This document shows positions 1 through 7,006 of a stretch of DNA of 64,000 nucleotides, piece by piece. The DNA is from Amphibacillus xylanus NBRC 15112. Lineage in GTDB: Bacteria > Bacillota > Bacilli > Bacillales > Amphibacillaceae. The notes beneath the pieces are model-generated. The model ran no database searches and had not been told where the DNA came from. It saw only the letters and a list, made by a program, of their open reading frames with translations. The stretch lies in contig NC_018704.1 of assembly GCF_000307165.1 (NCBI RefSeq), positions 1,488,001-1,552,000 of the forward strand. The letters are read 5' to 3'. Within the stretch, counting starts at the first letter, position 1; each line of letters begins with the position of its first letter. The position numbers were made by a program, and so were the translations under genes.

Positions 1-771
1 TAATGCGGCTTTTACGGGTGCTGGTGATGGTGCCATGAATAACCCTCGCATGATCGGTAAGAGTTTACGATGAAGTTTTGCCGCTTTCTTTACTTCACCC
101 GCTTCATACAATTCAAGCATTTCTTTAAATTCATTACCAATTATATGAGATGAGACAGACACGACACCTGCTCCACCAATTGATTTGATCGGCAATGTTA
201 AACTGTCATCACCACTGTAGACTGTGAAGTTATCTTTAGTTTCTTCAATAATTTGTGATAACGCATCTAAGTTCCCACTCGAATCTTTTAGTGATACGAT
301 ATTTTCAACTTTTGATAATGCAATAATCGTATTAATATCAAGTTGCACAGAAGTTCGACCAGGTATGTTGTAAAGCATAATTGGTAACTTTGTTGCTTTA
401 GCAATCGCAGTATAATGCTCATATAGACCAGCTTGACTTGGCTTATTGTAATATGGTGTGACTAGTAATAATCCATCTACACCTATTGCTTCTGCTTCCT
501 TTGATAGTTCGACTGATTCTTTAGTATTGTTTGATCCTGTACCAGCGATAATTGGATATTTACCATCTGCTACTTTTACTGCATGTTTGAATAAATCAAT
601 TTTTTCTTGATGTGTTAACGTAGGTGATTCGCCAGTAGTGCCAGCGACAATTATAGCGTCAGTACCATTACTGATTAAATAATTCATTAATTCTGTTACC
701 ATTGGGAAATTAATTTGATTATTGTCATCAAAGGGCGTCACCATTGCTGTTATAATTTGACCAAAATCCAT
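1..771 (-). CDS. dapA: 4-hydroxy-tetrahydrodipicolinate synthase DapA (3' end cut by window edge)
   Basis: Condenses pyruvate with aspartate semialdehyde, the first step committed to the diaminopimelate/lysine branch; its product also feeds dipicolinate synthesis in spores. The 257 visible residues start MDFGQIITAMVTPF and show the family landmarks: AGTTGESPTL near residue 43, YNIPGRT with the catalytic Tyr at about 134, and SLKDSSG with the Schiff-base Lys at about 162. Roughly 35 C-terminal residues lie beyond position 1. The ATG is preceded by an AAAAGGGGG ribosome site. It is the last gene of asd-dapG-dapA, 27 bp after dapG, the B. subtilis arrangement. No lysine riboswitch is visible. 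The assignment is firm. Confidence 0.96.
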   Translation of the reverse strand, partial: MDFGQIITAMVTPFDDNNQINFPMVTELMNYLISNGTDAIIVAGTTGESPTLTHQEKIDLFKHAVKVADGKYPIIAGTGSNNTKESVELSKEAEAIGVDGLLLVTPYYNKPSQAGLYEHYTAIAKATKLPIMLYNIPGRTSVQLDINTIIALSKVENIVSLKDSSGNLDALSQIIEETKDNFTVYSGDDSLTLPIKSIGGAGVVSVSSHIIGNEFKEMLELYEAGEVKKAAKLHRKLLPIMRGLFMAPSPAPVKAAL

Positions 772-798
772 CTACATAGCCCCCTTTTTTATATCTGA

Positions 799-2013
799 TC
801 AATTGTTTAAATCAAAAGCTTGATGAAGGGCATTTATTGCCGTAACAAGGTCTTTTTCATTTATCAGTACCCAAATAGTCGTGTGACTATCTGCTGATTG
901 TAGAATTTCTATACCTGCACTGACTAAGCTTTGTACCATTTTAGCTGTAACGCCTGGAACGCCTGTCATCCCTGCTCCTACAATTGATACTTTTGCGCAG
1001 TTGTGAATCAATTTAGGTTGATAGCCTAAATCAAGTAATATTCGTTCTGCTTTTTCACTTAACATCTCTGGAATAGTATACATCACTCCAGAAGGAAATA
1101 TATTAATAAAGTCAACTGAAATACTAGCTGATGCCATTGCTTCAAAAATCTGAGCATGCAGTAAACCAGATGGCTGATCTGCTTCAATTTTTACTTGAGT
1201 AATGTTTGCCATATGGGCAATACCCGTAATTAAGCGGTCAGGAATCTCTATTCCTTCTATATCGTCAGTTGACCCAGTTACTAGTGTACCAATTTCATTA
1301 GATCGATTCGAGCGGACCCGAATTGGAATTTTTGACTGCATGGCGATTTCCACTGCCCTTGGATGAACGACTTTAGCACCTTGATAAGCTAAATTACAGA
1401 TGTCTGTATAACTAGCTACTTCAAGTGTGCGTGCATCTTTCACCATTCTCGGATCAGCGGTCATAATGCCATTAACGTCTGTGAAAATGTCAATATATTT
1501 TGCTTGTAGTGCTGCACCTAAGGCCGCTGCTGATGTATCGCTTCCGCCTCTTCCTAATGTTGTTACTTCATGATCTCTTGTTTGACCTTGGAATCCTGCG
1601 ACCACAACTACATCATGAGCCCTTAGCTCAGACACTAATCGATCGATTTCCATTGCTTTAATTTTTGCCGAAGTAAAATCATCTGTTGTAATAAAGCCTG
1701 CCTGTGCACCGGTTAAGCTTGTCGCTAATAACCCTGATTGCTTAAGTTCATTAGACAAAACAACTGCTGAAATAATTTCTCCACAAGACATGAGCAAGTC
1801 TTGCTCTCGCTTTGATTGCTTGCCATTTGGATAGTTAATCAGCGATAAAAGAGAATCCGTTGCATATGGGTCTGGTGAACGTCCAATTGCTGATACAACG
1901 GCAACTACTTTATAGCCTTCATTGATCGATTGCTTGATATGATTAATTGCGTATTCTCTAGATTCGGCATCTTTTAGTGATGTGCCACCGAATTTTTGCA
2001 CTAAAATATCCAT
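799..2013 (-). CDS. dapG: Aspartokinase I (diaminopimelate-sensitive type)
   Basis: Phosphorylates aspartate to open the aspartate-family pathway. At 404 residues it has the length of B. subtilis DapG. The N-terminal kinase domain begins with the KFGGTS nucleotide/substrate motif at residues 7-12, continues with GRGGSDTSA, and is followed by two ACT regulatory domains from about residue 265 to the end. Isozyme naming rests on its place between asd and dapA: the DapG isozyme is inhibited by diaminopimelate and serves cell wall and spore needs, but feedback specificity cannot be read from sequence. A GGGGTGAG ribosome site precedes the ATG. The gene starts 15 bp after asd ends, so co-transcription is expected. 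Confidence 0.95.
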   Translation of the reverse strand: MDILVQKFGGTSLKDAESREYAINHIKQSINEGYKVVAVVSAIGRSPDPYATDSLLSLINYPNGKQSKREQDLLMSCGEIISAVVLSNELKQSGLLATSLTGAQAGFITTDDFTSAKIKAMEIDRLVSELRAHDVVVVAGFQGQTRDHEVTTLGRGGSDTSAAALGAALQAKYIDIFTDVNGIMTADPRMVKDARTLEVASYTDICNLAYQGAKVVHPRAVEIAMQSKIPIRVRSNRSNEIGTLVTGSTDDIEGIEIPDRLITGIAHMANITQVKIEADQPSGLLHAQIFEAMASASISVDFINIFPSGVMYTIPEMLSEKAERILLDLGYQPKLIHNCAKVSIVGAGMTGVPGVTAKMVQSLVSAGIEILQSADSHTTIWVLINEKDLVTAINALHQAFDLNN

Positions 2014-2028
2014 AAACTCACCCCAACA

Positions 2029-3072
2029 TTAGAGCCAATTATTTTTTATAACAGATTCAGCAATTTGTACTGAATTCCATGCAGCTCCTTTTAACAAATT
2101 ATCTGAAACAATCCATAGGTGAATGCCTAATGGATTATCTAAATCTTTTCTGACACGTCCTACAAATACATCTGTTTTTCCTGCTGCATCTAGTGGTGTT
2201 GGATATTGTTGATTTTTTATATCATCTTTCAATACTAATCCTGGTGCATGAGCTAAAACGTGTTGAATTTCTTCTACAGTTACATCCTTTTCTACTTCAA
2301 TATAAACACTTTCTGCATGAGAAGTGAAAAATGGTAATCGAACACAAGTAGCAGCTACGTGTAAGTCTTCTCGATTCATTATTTTCTTCGTTTCATTGAT
2401 CATCTTCATTTCTTCAAATGTATATCCGTTATCTTGAAACACATCAATTTGTGGAAGAGCATTAAATGCAATTGGATAATGGTTTGGCTCGCTCTTAACA
2501 GGTAAAAGTTGTGCATCAACAGCTTCACCATTTAAAAAGGCTTGTGCTTGGCGCTTTAGTTCTTCAACAGCTTGAGCTCCTGCTCCTGATACAGCTTGAT
2601 ATGTGGACACAACTACACGCTTTAGACCGAATTTTTCTTCGATTGGCTTTAATGCGGCAACCATTTGGATCGTTGAACAGTTAGGGTTAGCGATAATGCC
2701 TTTGTGATTTTTAATATCACCTTCATTAACTTCTGGAACAACTAATGGCACTTGTTCATCCATTCGATACGCACTTGTATTATCAATAACGACTGCTCCG
2801 CGTTTTACAGCTTCAGGTGCAAGTCGTTTAGAGACAGACCCTCCTGCTGAAAATAACGCAATATCTATACCTTCAAAGCTTTCTGGTTTGGCTTCTTCTA
2901 CAACAATGATTTCATCTTTAAATTTTATTTTTGTCCCTGCTGAACGCGGTGATGACAATAATTTTAATTGTTTAATCGGAAAGTTTTTTGCTTCTAAGGT
3001 CTCTAAGATCTTTTGGCCAACTGCTCCTGTTGCGCCTAATAGTGCAACATTATATTTTTCTGTATTTGACAT
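2029..3072 (-). CDS. asd: Aspartate-semialdehyde dehydrogenase
   Basis: Reduces aspartyl phosphate to aspartate semialdehyde with NADPH. The protein is 347 residues. A Rossmann GATGAVGQ motif lies at 13-20, and the catalytic cysteine at about 132 is in NPNCSTIQ. The start was placed at the ATG coding MSNTEKYN rather than the frame's upstream start at 3096, because a GGAGAGGGG ribosome site lies just before it. It is the first gene of the asd-dapG-dapA unit and follows spoVFB by about 100 bp. That gap holds a possible -10 TATAAT on the minus strand near 3124-3129 and an inverted repeat noted separately. The product supplies the substrate for DapA. Confidence 0.96.
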   Translation of the reverse strand: MSNTEKYNVALLGATGAVGQKILETLEAKNFPIKQLKLLSSPRSAGTKIKFKDEIIVVEEAKPESFEGIDIALFSAGGSVSKRLAPEAVKRGAVVIDNTSAYRMDEQVPLVVPEVNEGDIKNHKGIIANPNCSTIQMVAALKPIEEKFGLKRVVVSTYQAVSGAGAQAVEELKRQAQAFLNGEAVDAQLLPVKSEPNHYPIAFNALPQIDVFQDNGYTFEEMKMINETKKIMNREDLHVAATCVRLPFFTSHAESVYIEVEKDVTVEEIQHVLAHAPGLVLKDDIKNQQYPTPLDAAGKTDVFVGRVRKDLDNPLGIHLWIVSDNLLKGAAWNSVQIAESVIKNNWL

Positions 3073-3076
3073 AAAA

Positions 3077-3145
3077 AAACCCCTCTCCACAAGCATAATT
3101 AAATTTAGTTCCTATTTTAACATATTATAATGGTAAGAGGGGTTT
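3077..3145 (-). promoter_or_regulatory. Inverted repeat and possible promoter upstream of asd
   Basis: A 10-bp perfect inverted repeat, AAACCCCTCT at 3077-3086 and AGAGGGGTTT at 3136-3145, flanks 49 bp. The left copy overlaps the asd ribosome site; on the minus strand it is followed by T residues. A TATAAT lies between the arms on the minus strand. If transcripts from spoVFB read through, the hairpin could mask the asd ribosome site or act as a weak terminator. Transcripts from the local promoter would lack one arm. Function is inferred only. Confidence 0.3.
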
Positions 3146-3170
3146 GTATAGTCTATTTTAATATTTTTAT

Positions 3171-3752
3171 CTAATAAGTGATAATTATTGGTTGAAGTTG
3201 TTTGCCTTCTAGTGCTTTTTCTACAGTTTCAGGCAATAGATCCATTTTAGCTATCATTGAATTTGGTTTTCCGATTGGATTATCTTGGCCAAATGGTACA
3301 AAATAAATTCCTTTAGTTGCGACTAGTCTCATTAAGTTAACGCCGTTTAACCCGAGTGCATCATTTGTCGAAATGGCCAAAACAATAGGTGATTGATTAC
3401 GCATTGTTGCCTTAGTGGCCATTAATACTGGAGTGTCTGTAATTGCATTGGCAAGCTTACTTAAAGTATTACCTGTTAGAGGTGCGACAACCATACAATC
3501 AACAGGATTATTTGGACCAAATGTCTCAGCCTCTACTATTGTTGTTACTGGTTTATTACCTGTTATTTCCTCTAACTTTTTTAAATGATCCTCTGCTTTG
3601 CCAAAGCGAGTGTCGGTTGTTTGAACATTATATGAAACAACAGGTCGAACATTTGCACCTGCCGCGACCAACTTTTCAATGATTGGAAATACCTCCTCAT
3701 ACGTACAATGTGAGGCGGTAATACTAAAGCCAATTTCCTTCCCTTTTAACAT
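3171..3752 (-). CDS. spoVFB: Dipicolinate synthase subunit B (spore DPA synthesis)
   Basis: Flavoprotein-like subunit of dipicolinate synthase, which works with SpoVFA in the mother cell to make dipicolinic acid for the spore core. The 193-residue protein from MLKGKEIGF has SITASHCTYEEVFP near the N-terminus and MVVAPLTGNTLSKLANAI in the middle, typical of the flavoprotein fold. The ATG at 3752 is chosen over the frame's earlier start because a GGGAGGGG ribosome site lies 10 nt upstream and because the earlier start would overlap the end of spoVFA. It follows spoVFA by 22 bp, the standard spoVF operon. Mother-cell (sigma-K type) control is known for the family; I could not identify the promoter. 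Confidence 0.94.
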   Translation of the reverse strand: MLKGKEIGFSITASHCTYEEVFPIIEKLVAAGANVRPVVSYNVQTTDTRFGKAEDHLKKLEEITGNKPVTTIVEAETFGPNNPVDCMVVAPLTGNTLSKLANAITDTPVLMATKATMRNQSPIVLAISTNDALGLNGVNLMRLVATKGIYFVPFGQDNPIGKPNSMIAKMDLLPETVEKALEGKQLQPIIITY

Positions 3753-3774
3753 AAGCTGTTCCCCTCCCTGCTTG

Positions 3775-4656
3775 TTATTGGTGCTCTGCAATCAGTTGAT
3801 CTATCACAGTTGCTAGAATTTCTCCTGCAGTTTTTGGTGCTACCTTTGCAGGTAAGCCTAGTGCGTGAATTGTGTTTAGTCCTCGTTTTTTAGCATATTC
3901 AAAATTAATTCCACCTGGTTTTGACGCAAGATCAATAATTAATGCATCGGCTGAAAATGCGTTCAACTCAGGCTCATCAACGATTAATGCTGGTACTGTA
4001 TTAATCAATAGATTACACTTTTTAATATATGCAGGTAACTCACTTAGGTGAAATCCCTCAAATCCAAACGTTTTAGCTTTAGCGATGTCTTTCGTTTTTC
4101 TAACACCCGCATATACATTAGCACCAAGTTTGGCAAACTTATCAGCTACTGTTAAACCGACACGACCGAGCCCTAATACAATGACATTTGAATCTTGAAG
4201 GGTTATTTTCATTTGTTGCAATGCTAGTAATATCGTCCCCTCAGCTGTTGGCACTGAGTTATAAATTGCAACATCATCACGTTCCATCATAGGAATAAGC
4301 GTAAGAGGATGATCTTTAGTGACTTGCTTTAAATAGTTAGTGTTAATTCCAGTAAACACGAGGGTAGATGATTTCAATTTTCCGAAAAAGTCATCTGGTA
4401 GTCGAATTGATCTGTTGGAAAAAGTTGATTTTACGTAACCGCCTTCTTCCACACCTGTAATTGGGAGTATGATAACGTCTAAAATTTCAGGATTTAATTC
4501 TTCTAAATCTGTGTATTGTACGCCTAAAAATCCCTGATCCAATTGATCATAACCAATCAATTTAATAGTGTAATTAGGTTTGCTGATTAATTTTTTTATT
4601 AGTTCTAAGTAGCGGGCATCGCCCCCTATTATCGCTACTTGTTTCTTTAATATCAT
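3775..4656 (-). CDS. spoVFA: Dipicolinate synthase subunit A
   Basis: NAD(P)-dependent subunit of dipicolinate synthase, oxidising the DapA product to dipicolinate during late sporulation. About 293 residues: an N-terminal segment VAIIGGDARYLELI, then a Rossmann domain with VLGLGRVGLTVADKFAKLGA near residue 155. The frame opens at a GTG (4665), but that triplet lies inside the AGAGGTG ribosome site; the ATG at 4656, six or seven nt downstream, is the better start. The pair spoVFA-spoVFB precedes asd-dapG-dapA, so substrate-producing and substrate-using enzymes are adjacent. Its presence is the main evidence that the organism forms endospores. Confidence 0.94.
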   Translation of the reverse strand: MILKKQVAIIGGDARYLELIKKLISKPNYTIKLIGYDQLDQGFLGVQYTDLEELNPEILDVIILPITGVEEGGYVKSTFSNRSIRLPDDFFGKLKSSTLVFTGINTNYLKQVTKDHPLTLIPMMERDDVAIYNSVPTAEGTILLALQQMKITLQDSNVIVLGLGRVGLTVADKFAKLGANVYAGVRKTKDIAKAKTFGFEGFHLSELPAYIKKCNLLINTVPALIVDEPELNAFSADALIIDLASKPGGINFEYAKKRGLNTIHALGLPAKVAPKTAGEILATVIDQLIAEHQ

Positions 4657-4801
4657 TCCATTCACCTCTGCTGTTTAAAAATAAGAAGTGTAACGATGTT
4701 TTAATAATCATGACTAACATGTAGTTTACAACTTCGCTTTATTTTATGCTTATCGTCTAAGTCAGTGCAGGACATTAACACAAATAGGTATAACACTAGA
4801 T

Positions 4802-4836
4802 AAAAAAATGACCACCTAATTAAATAGGTAGTCATT
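4802..4836 (-). terminator. Rho-independent terminator after ymxH
   Basis: Hairpin ATGACCACCTA / TAGGTAGTCAT (4808-4818 with 4825-4835, one C/A mismatch) followed on the minus strand by a run of seven T. It lies 13 bp beyond the ymxH stop codon and separates it from spoVFA. Confidence 0.85.
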
Positions 4837-4848
4837 GGAAAAATGGTG

Positions 4849-5088
4849 TTATTCATTTGTCTTTCTAATAATAATCGTGTCTTTACCGACCTTTTCAATT
4901 TGATCCCAGTTAATTCTAATTTGTGATTGATCCCTTTTTAGGCCAAATAAACCATAGTTAGGTATAATAAAAGCTTTAATCTGACCTGTCTTTGGGTCTA
5001 GTTCTAAATCAGTTTGACCGAGTAAACCTAAACGTCTACCATCTTCTAAATTAACAATTTCCTTTCCACTTAGCTCTTGATACCGCAA
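4849..5088 (-). CDS. ymxH: YlmC/YmxH family PRC-barrel sporulation-associated protein
   Basis: Small single PRC-barrel protein of the YlmC/YmxH family, found next to spoVF in Bacillus; molecular role unknown. About 79-81 residues with the family signature ELSGKEIVNLEDGRRLG, then GQTDLELDPKTGQIKAFIIPN and IRINWDQIEKVGKDTIIIR. Start choice is not trivial: the ATG at 5094 abuts the GGGAGGG ribosome site (5095-5101) with no spacing, whereas the TTG at 5088 is six nt away and fits better. In B. subtilis mlpA (processing protease) and ylxY lie between this gene and pnp; here they are missing and the IS110-bearing repeat occupies the gap. Confidence 0.85.
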   Translation of the reverse strand: MRYQELSGKEIVNLEDGRRLGLLGQTDLELDPKTGQIKAFIIPNYGLFGLKRDQSQIRINWDQIEKVGKDTIIIRKTNE

Positions 5089-5130
5089 TCTCATCCCTCC
5101 CATTACCATTTTATGAATAGGAACAATCAA

Positions 5131-5249
5131 TTAGACTTATACACAATTGCAGAATAAAAAAGGTTATACAATATATAACGTTGGTGAGTTTGTAAACTTA
5201 CTAACGTTATTTTTTATTTTAAGTATATTTAATTTTGAAGTGAAAAACA
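5131..5249. other. Intergenic spacer upstream of ymxH
   Basis: AT-rich spacer between ymxH and the interrupted repeat. Apart from the hairpin at 5177-5215 I see no gene. A minus-strand promoter for ymxH would be expected here, but no convincing pair of boxes was found. Confidence 0.5.
5177..5215 (+). terminator. Strong hairpin with T-run on the plus strand
   Basis: Positions 5177-5208 fold almost end to end: outer arms AACGTT/AACGTT, inner AGTTT/AAACT, G.T wobbles, a tiny loop. It is followed on the plus strand by ATTTTTTATTTT. This is an intrinsic terminator for rightward transcription, yet there is no plus-strand gene to its left in the window. It may shield the repeat/IS region or be a relic of a lost gene. 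Confidence 0.6.
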
Positions 5250-5389
5250 GCAGGTGAAATACACGAGACTCCTGCGGGAACAAATCTTTTCGGTGGGACG
5301 AGTAATCGCAGTCCCAGCACGAGCTGAAGATCCACTAAGGTAAGCGCCCTATGCTTGCCTTAGTTAGCTAAAAGCCGTGCCCGCGGAAA
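5250..5389. repeat. Left part of a dispersed palindromic (MITE/REP-like) repeat split by the IS110 element
   Basis: Begins with a 15-bp terminal inverted repeat GCAGGTGAAATACAC (5250-5264), repeated in inverse orientation at 7011-7025 beyond the IS. Inside are further hairpins: GGGAC/GTCCC (5295-5299 with 5311-5315) and ACTAAGGTAAGC/GCTTGCCTTAGT (5334-5345 with 5353-5364), and near the ends CTGCGGG (5272-5278) with CCCGCGG (5380-5386). The style (ACTCCTGCGGG...CCCGCGGAAAGCG) matches non-coding repeats I recall as common in Bacillaceae genomes. Joined across the IS at GAAA the repeat is about 160 bp and highly foldable. No coding capacity. Confidence 0.75.
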
Positions 5390-5401
5390 CATACTAAGAT
5401 T

Positions 5402-5444
5402 AGTAGTACAAGACCTAGGCCAGGTTTTGTGCTACTATTTTTTT
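5402..5444 (+). terminator. Terminator-like hairpin at the IS110 left end
   Basis: A 15-bp stem with two G.U wobbles, AGTAGTACAAGACCT (5402-5416) with AGGTTTTGTGCTACT (5422-5436), then seven T (5438-5444). It would stop rightward transcription entering the element. An alternative hairpin, CTACTAT (5432-5438) with ATAGTAG (5445-5451), uses part of the same sequence, so the two folds exclude each other. It may also correspond to the 5' stem-loop known in bridge RNAs. Confidence 0.65.
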
Positions 5445-5452
5445 ATAGTAGA

Positions 5453-5590
5453 AGTGAAGTAAAGCCGAATCACGCTAAGGACCTTGAGTTCGACGATCGG
5501 AAACTGGCTAACTTCACTCCCTTATTTGAATCAGCTTAGTATGTTGGGTCCCCAGAGACCGTGTATAAGAAAGTGGAATCGATAAGGTAA
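5453..5590 (+). ncRNA. Predicted IS110 bridge RNA (target-binding and donor-binding loops)
   Basis: Two consecutive stem-loops. Loop 1 (5453-5518) is closed by AGTGAAGT/ACTTCACT and AGCC/GGCT; its inner strands contain TCACGCT (5470-5476) and CGGAAAC (5498-5504), the latter matching the left flank of the insertion. Loop 2 (5520-5587) is closed by CCTTAT/ATAAGG and capped by GGTC/GACC; it contains CTTAGTATGTT (5535-5545), the reverse complement of the element's left end plus core edge (5388-5398), and TAAGAAAG (5566-5573), identical to the right end plus core (7001-7007 with preceding T). This two-loop layout is that of the bridge RNAs known from IS621-like IS110 elements. The exact 5' and 3' ends are not determined. 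Confidence 0.72.
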
Positions 5591-5629
5591 AGTGGAGACT
5601 TCTACAAAAATATTAAGGAGGAGAAGAAA

Positions 5630-6850
5630 ATGAGATGCGTTATTGCTTTCGACGTTAGTCGAAAGAGTAGTACCATGGCCGCTTACAACGAGCAAGGTAA
5701 CTGTGAATTTGAAGGGAGGTTAATTCATTCAAAAACGGGATTCTCTAATTTAAGTAAAATCATTAAAGATCTAAGTGAAAAGAATAATTATACCTTAGAA
5801 TTTGTTTTTGAAGCGACTGGAGTATATTCGGCTGCTTTAGAACGATTCTTACGAGAGAATAATCTCGTTTATTATTCTTTAAATCCTTTATTAGCACACC
5901 TTAACACCCAATCTCTAAGAAGAAACAAAACAGATATAAGTGATGCGCATCAACTGGCTAAGAATCATTTTAAAAACGATTATTTCCAAACTTATCGCGA
6001 AGATTCTTATTACGAACAGATGCGTACAATGTCACGTCGCTATGATGAGATTATGAAAGAGAAGATTCAGTACAAAAATCGACTACATGCATCATTACAA
6101 TTATCTTTCCCAGACTTTGATACGGCTTTTATTAACAAATCAAAACTTTATTATAATCTTGTACAAGTATTCCCTCACCCAAACTTGATATTAAAACGAT
6201 CTAAAACAGTTATTAAAAATCGTATTAAAAAATGCACTAAGAAAAACTATTCATTAAAAAAGTTAGAGGAAAGAGCAATTTTATTGATTGAAATCGCAAA
6301 GGATTCATTTCCAGCAGTTGATGAAACAGACTATTCTTGTGAGTTAGTAAGGGATTATGCCAAGAAAATATTAGAGATGGAGGAAGAGCAAGATGAAATC
6401 ATTCAAAGAATGACAGAAATGTCAAAAGACCGTAAAGAATACAGGATCCTTCGGTCATTTCCCGGAATAAAAGATAAATTAGCCTGTAGAATCATAGCTG
6501 AACTAGGGGATTTAACACGTTTTAAAAATAATAAACAACTAAATGCATACGCCGGTATAGATATCGTAAGATATCAGTCTGGAAATATGGAGTATAAAGA
6601 TCGTATAAATAAACGAGGTAATAGTAGACTGCGTGGTATTTTGTATTTTATGATTGTCTCAATGCTTTCTGCTAAAGGAAAACAAATAAATCATTTAGTT
6701 GATTATTATTATAAATTAAAAAAACAACCCTATAATAAGCATCATAAGGTTGCAGTAGTCGCTTGTATGAATAAATTCTTGAAAGTCACATTTCATCTTA
6801 TTCAAAACGACCTATTGTATGATTATGAGAAAGCTTCAAGCCAACAATAA
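5630..6850 (+). CDS. IS110 family transposase (DEDD recombinase)
   Basis: RNA-guided recombinase of the IS110 family, 406 residues. The N-terminal RuvC-like DEDD domain shows all four acidic residues: D8 in IAFDVS, E61 in FEATGVY, D102 and D105 in NKTDISDAHQLA. A coiled, basic middle section follows. The C-terminal Transposase_20 domain runs from about residue 280, with RSFPGIKDKLACRIIAELGD, an AYAGID segment and RGNSRLRG carrying the expected catalytic serine at about 332. A strong AAGGAGGAG ribosome site precedes the ATG. The ORF is full length with no frameshift, so the protein is probably active. It lies on the plus strand in an otherwise minus-strand region. Confidence 0.95.
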   Translation: MRCVIAFDVSRKSSTMAAYNEQGNCEFEGRLIHSKTGFSNLSKIIKDLSEKNNYTLEFVFEATGVYSAALERFLRENNLVYYSLNPLLAHLNTQSLRRNKTDISDAHQLAKNHFKNDYFQTYREDSYYEQMRTMSRRYDEIMKEKIQYKNRLHASLQLSFPDFDTAFINKSKLYYNLVQVFPHPNLILKRSKTVIKNRIKKCTKKNYSLKKLEERAILLIEIAKDSFPAVDETDYSCELVRDYAKKILEMEEEQDEIIQRMTEMSKDRKEYRILRSFPGIKDKLACRIIAELGDLTRFKNNKQLNAYAGIDIVRYQSGNMEYKDRINKRGNSRLRGILYFMIVSMLSAKGKQINHLVDYYYKLKKQPYNKHHKVAVVACMNKFLKVTFHLIQNDLLYDYEKASSQQ

Positions 6851-6926
6851 TCATACTATGATTTAATTATAACACAATAGACCTTGAAAAAAGACAAAAA
6901 ACACAAGGTCTATTCGAAGTGCAAAA

Positions 6927-6972
6927 TTTTAATTAATTCCCGGAGGGGTACCCCTCCGGGAATTAATTAAAA
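6927..6972. repeat. Perfect 46-bp palindrome near the IS110 right end
   Basis: Two 23-base arms (6927-6949 and 6950-6972) are exact reverse complements with no spacer. The core is CCCGGAGGGGTACCCCTCCGGG without its two outermost C/G pairs being mismatched, flanked by AT-rich TTAATTAATT/AATTAATTAA. There is no clean T-run after either arm, so it is not a standard terminator despite the position. It lies 77 bp after the transposase stop codon and 30 bp before the core. Confidence 0.85.
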
Positions 6973-6988
6973 AAAGGGATTTAAACAC

Positions 6989-6994
6989 TTGACT
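6989..6994 (+). promoter_or_regulatory. Outward -35 box at IS110 right end (half of a circle-junction promoter)
   Basis: TTGACT at 6989-6994 points out of the right end. When left and right ends are joined through one GAAA core, the spacer is AAACGTAAGAAACATAC, exactly 17 nt, before TAAGAT at 5395-5400. This forms a plausible sigma-A promoter only in the circular form. Confidence 0.6.
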
Positions 6995-7006
6995 AAACGT
7001 AAGAAA

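Larger units (their letters stand above)
5390..7006 (+). mobile_element. IS110-group insertion sequence with long 5' non-coding region
   Basis: About 1.6 kb, oriented rightward, opposite to all host genes. Boundaries are inferred from the interrupted repeat: CGGAAA before the left end and GAAAGCG after the right end share the core GAAA (5386-5389 and 7003-7006). There are no terminal inverted repeats and no longer target duplication, as expected for IS110 elements, which use site-specific recombination of a circular intermediate. It has 240 bp of non-coding sequence before the transposase and about 150 bp after. The long 5' region places it with the IS110 group rather than the IS1111 group. 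It carries a probable bridge RNA, a read-in terminator, a split promoter and a 46-bp palindrome. Confidence 0.85.

Noticed and set aside
4701-4898. Minus-strand ORF of 65 codons overlapping the end of ymxH
   Set aside because: It runs through the ymxH terminator, overlaps ymxH in another frame and has no ribosome site or recognisable content.
6927-6972. 46-bp palindrome as a standard transposase terminator
   Set aside because: No U-run directly after the GC stem on either strand; kept as a palindrome of unknown role instead.
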